Assembly: GCA_039654915.1 (NCBI GenBank)
Contig: CM077593.1
Location: 111,029,413 to 111,093,412 of the forward strand
Reading direction: 5' to 3'
Source: Aquilaria yunnanensis
Lineage: Eukaryota > Streptophyta > Magnoliopsida > Malvales > Thymelaeaceae
DNA length: 64,000 bases
Shown: in pieces, positions 60,023 to 64,000 of the stretch
How positions within the stretch are numbered: position 1 is the stretch's first letter
Layout of the letters: the number at the start of each line of letters is the position of its first letter
Made by a program: the position numbers and the translations under genes
Notes under the pieces: model-generated
Databases searched by the model: none
Seen by the model: the letters and a program-made list of their open reading frames with translations, nothing else
What the model was told of the DNA's origin: nothing

Positions 60023-61939
60023 TAAGGCTAAAAACGGGCCGAGCTTTATTCGGGTAACTTGAGCTTGAGCTTAAGTAAGAGATTTTTGAGTCGGGTAATT
60101 TCGAGCTCGAGTTATTTTTGAGCCGAGCTCGAGCCTACACATATTCGGCCCTTTAAGCTCTCGAGCTTAACAGGCTCAATATTTAGATTATTGGGCCTTA
60201 TCATTAGGCTCGTTGTCCCAGCCCACTCCCCTTCCCCTTAGTCCCTCCCTTGTTCGGACTTCAAACTCTCCCAAGTCCCAACCCTCCCTTGCCCTGACTC
60301 CCCAATCCCCTCAACCTTCGCAGTCGATTCCGATTCCAATACTCCGATTCCGATTCTGATACTTGTGCACTGATTTGCCCTACTCCAATTCCGATACTCC
60401 TAGTCGCAGTCGCCCTCTAGAGACCACCAGTCTCTTTGTCGGAGCACCACGCTCGTGCCATAATTTGTTGTTTGGCTCTATGCAGGAAGAATCAGGAGGT
60501 GCCGTAGTGTGACGCACCAAAATCCTTTCGTCTCCGACGTTGCGACTCTACAATGCTTCAGCGCCACGCACAATCGTCTCCGACGTCGCATCAACTAGGG
60601 AGCAGTTTTCGTCGCAACTAGAGTCGAGGTAGCTAAAGCCAACCTGATATTTAATTTTTGTTTAGGATTTTCGTATCTAAATTTTTTGTTCTTAATTGTT
60701 CAATTTCTGATTTTGGAATGTTTGAGTGTCGATATTTGTTATTAGTTTAGGAGCAATGTTCTTTAGGAGCTTGGAATACAATGTTCTTTAGGAGCAATGT
60801 AAAGCCGGATACTAGATTATGTTAAGGAAACCTATTGTAAGAGAACTCGAATTGAAAATCATAATAGAACTTGGAAAGCTACTAAGCAATTATCTACTAA
60901 CCAAGAAAGAAAATCAAACAAGACTCAAAATAAGATCGCCTAGTAAATTCTGGGATTTCCAGCATACTCATAAATTACCATATTTCATTTATTCCTTAAA
61001 ATTAATAAAAAGTAAACTTAGGCAAGACTCATAAAACTAATAATTATATAAATACATAGAATTAACCAAGGATAATAATCTATGCTTTTATCCTTCGTCA
61101 CTTGCATTCAATTTTTATTTGTAACCATATATGATCCGGTTTCATTAGAAATATTGAATGCTTAAAGGTTTAATTGCTGTAAAAAGATTGAAATCTTCAC
61201 TTGTAGTTGAGTTTATTAGAACCAAACAATAAATAGAAGTATATTTGAGCTCCTCAGGTGTTTGCCATGACATATAACCATATCAACTGAAAGTGAACAT
61301 GAGAACTATTTTGTTTTGCTACAAGGCTCTATTGCTGCTTTTTTCTATTCTACTACTGGAAGTATTATTGTTGCGTTTGGCTACTGCTGTCAGCTACCTT
61401 TTGTTGCTTGTTGATGTATTCTGCTACTTGTTGATGCATTTTTGCTATTGCTGGAAGTATTGTTGTGCTATGTTTATGCATTTTGCTGCTACTTGGTCTT
61501 CAGATGTTATTACTGTTAGTTTCATTGTAAGTTGTAACTGAACTCTAGACATATGTATTTGTGTTGTTGTTCATGGGTAGAAGTTTCCTCACCAAAGTTG
61601 GTTGGCTCACTTGTGGCTTTGTTTATGTTGTAGTGTTGCTTGACAGTTGTCACTTTAGACTTGGTATGTAGCTATGCTCTTCCATTTAGATGTTTTTATT
61701 TAGTTGTAAAACTTGATATTTGGATTTGGTTTATTATGTTTTGTCAAAATTCAGGATATATTTTAGATTTTTTTTTAAATTCATATCTGTATTCAAGTTT
61801 CGAGCCCTTTCGAGCTGAGCTCGAGCAAAAAAAAAAAGGGCTTAAGTAACTCTAGCTCAAGTTGAGTAGTAGCGAATTGCAATAGGGCCGAGCTTGAGCC
61901 TGGCGAGCTTAGGCTCAGCTCGGCTCATTTTCAGCCCTA
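60023..61939. mobile_element. Non-autonomous hAT element with perfect 8-bp target duplication
   Basis: The ends TAAGGCTAAAAACGGGCC and (other strand) TAGGGCTGAAAATGAGCC are inverted repeats matching at about 17 of the first 22 bases. TTTACAAG lies on both sides (60015-60022 and 61940-61947), a perfect 8-bp duplication as made by hAT transposases. Subterminal DNA is full of GAGCTCGAG/GCTCGAGC motifs on both strands. The interior is unlike the ends and encodes no transposase. Confidence 0.85.
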
Positions 61940-62064
61940 TTTACAAGTTCTTAATTAATCTGCCTATTTAATTCTTAGAAGTTGCATCTCATTCTCATAG
62001 TCTCCCATACTCATATGGTATAGCTTTATTTGTATCTCACACGTACTCTAATGATATAGCTAGA

Positions 62065-63999
62065 TACGAGGTTATTTTTTACCCGCACTTTGTAGTGAGT
62101 ATTTTTTTTTCTTAAATTTATCATTAAAATAAATATCAGTAATAAATAACTAAGAAATTCTTAGCTATAAACTTATGCTAATAAATTAAAATTTTAATTT
62201 ATTTTAATTTTAAGTTGGGTGTTCTTTATATTATGTTCTTATCATTCAAATGATTAGTTATGATCGTAACATAACAGATGTACATACATTGAAATAATTA
62301 GTATTTTTGTGCCACTAAAGAAGAATTCACTAAAAAAGTCCACCTTCTATCAATTCAAATTATAATATTTAATATTGATAAAAAATTTATTTAGAAAAAT
62401 TTGTTTTCAATTTTAGCAGTTATGGGCAAAACTACTTTATTAAACCATATCACTTTTGAGAATTAAATAACTCATTCTACAAAACTCAATTAATAAAGAT
62501 TAAAAGGAAAAGAAAAAATTGGCCAAAAAAATTCAAGGACTAAGAGATGAAATGGAAAAGCTTTAAGTATTAAAATTTAATAAGTGATGGTAACCAATAT
62601 TTTGCTCTAGAAGATAGTATATAAAAAATTTAAAAAAAAATCAAGACCGAAAGAGCATATAGAAAGAATATAGTTAAGTAATTATTATTTATTAAGTTTG
62701 GGACTAAAGCATAACTTGGGTCGAACTTAGTGACTGAAATGAAAAAGGAAAGAAAATCAAGGACTGAAATCGTAGTTTAACCATAAGAAAAAGTGAAACC
62801 AGCAGACACTCACAAAATTACAACACAGGCTCCTAGGACATGATTTCCTTGAAAGAAGAGGATTGAACTTCAAAAAGACTCAATCATGTACAACAGAAAA
62901 GCGAGAAAAAAAAAAAGAAAAAAAGAAAAGGAATTTGCACTATTGATGAACATTGTTTGACACTATTCATGAATAGTGCAAAACTCACGGCTTTTAGAAT
63001 ATAGTTATAACAAAGTTATTTTCTACCCGTACTTTGTAGCTGGTATTTTTTTTCGTAAATTTATCATTAAAAATAAATATCAGTAATAAATAACTAAAAA
63101 AATTCTTAGCCATAAACTTATGCTAATAAATTAAAATTTTACTTTATTTTAATTTTATGTTAGGCCTTTCTTATATCATGTTCTTATTATTCAAATGATT
63201 AGTTATGATTGAAACATAACACATGTACATGCTTTGAAATAATGAATATTTTTGGTGTCACTAAAGAAAAATTCACTAAAAAATTTCACCTTTTATTAAT
63301 TTAAATTCCAATATTTAATATTGAAGAAAAATTTAGTTAGAAAAATTTGCTTCAATTTTAGCAGTTATGGACAAAATTGCTTTATTAACCATATAACTTT
63401 TGAATTAAATAACTCATTCTACAAAATTCAATTAATAAAGGTTAAAAGAAAAAGAAAATATTGGCCAGAAAAGCTTTACGTATTAAAATTTAATGATTGG
63501 TGGTGACTAATGTTTTGTTCTAGAAGATAGTACATAAAAAAAACAACAACAATAGAAAATCAAGATCCAAAAGTACATAGAAAGAATATTGTTAAATAGT
63601 TATTATTTATTAAGTTTACAACTAAAACATAACATAACTGAAATGGGAAAGAAAATAAATTTAGGGACTGAAAATCATAGTTTAACCATAATAAAAAGTG
63701 AAATATGCGGACACTCAAAAAATTAAAACACAGGCCCCCAGGACATGATTTCCTTGAAAGAATAGGATTGAACTTAAAAAAAAAAGTCAATTATGTCTAG
63801 CAGAAAAAGCGAAAAAAAAAAAAAACAAACAAAAAAATCACTGTTGATGAACAGAATTTTGCATCGGTCATGAAGAATACAAAACTTACCGCTTTTAACA
63901 AAAAAACTGTGCCGTTTCAATGTTCATAGTAAAACATGTCCCTAAGCTGCCCAATACCTCCTTAACAGTGAAAGCGAAAAAAAAAAAAGAAAGATTTAA
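62065..63999 (+). repeat. Tandem duplication, 944-bp period, running off the window
   Basis: ACCCGCACTTTGTAG at 62081 recurs as ACCCGTACTTTGTAG at 63025, and about 900 bp of following sequence matches throughout (AATATCAGTAATAAATAACTAA, AGCAGTTATGG, CCAGGACATGATTTCCTTGAAAG). The second copy ends at or near the window edge. The GCACTATTGATGAAC-type phrases near each unit end recall the array at 54430-55860. There is no coding content. Confidence 0.85.
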
Positions 64000-64000
64000 C

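Overview
This is nuclear DNA from a flowering plant, most likely a eudicot. It has AT-rich intergenic DNA, short coding exons with GT-AG introns, and plant-only gene families: a DUF630/DUF632 protein, the chloroplast envelope pore OEP21, a tonoplast sugar transporter and an ATL RING-H2 ligase. The species cannot be named from sequence alone.

Seven protein-coding genes can be supported. From left to right they are: a DUF630/DUF632 (NRG2/APSR1-type) protein on the minus strand (about 2.5-5.1 kb); a small intact plant protein of unknown function (10.6-10.9 kb); a ten-exon DHHC S-acyltransferase (26.4-31.4 kb); the oligosaccharyltransferase subunit ribophorin I/OST1A on the minus strand in ten exons (32.6-36.0 kb); OEP21 in five exons (38.3-39.9 kb); a single-exon ATL-type RING-H2 E3 ligase (47.5-48.0 kb); and a TST2/TMT2-type tonoplast sugar transporter on the minus strand in five exons (49.4-52.9 kb). 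All exon joins were worked out from GT/AG signals, reading-frame phase and family resemblance. All seven reading frames are intact. The genes are not co-ordinated as a unit. The acyltransferase and OST1A are convergent, OST1A and OEP21 are divergent, and the ATL gene and the sugar transporter are convergent.

The rest is a graveyard of transposable elements. The first 1.6 kb looks like the 3' part of an endogenous pararetrovirus (Caulimoviridae-like), with a broken reading frame, a TATA box, a polyadenylation signal and an initiator-Met-tRNA primer site. Between 5 and 26 kb lie a Mutator-like element carrying a palindromic MITE, a hAT element with an 8-bp target duplication, paired copies of an ACGGTATACC-type MITE, a likely solo Ty3/gypsy LTR split by a hAT element and a Pack-MULE-like element, and a Stowaway-like element nested in another inverted-repeat element. 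The 40-47 kb gap holds a candidate tRNA-derived SINE, a second Pack-MULE-like element and two more long Stowaway-like elements with minisatellite interiors. From 54 kb to the end there is a 600-bp-period repeat array, a CACTA-like element with apparent captured gene pieces, a 1.9-kb hAT element with a perfect 8-bp target duplication, and a 944-bp tandem duplication that runs off the window.

I see no clearly undescribed biological system. The most unusual signals are the family of long Stowaway-like elements with CpG-rich minisatellite interiors, the two Pack-MULE-like elements, and the coding-like cargo inside the CACTA-like element.
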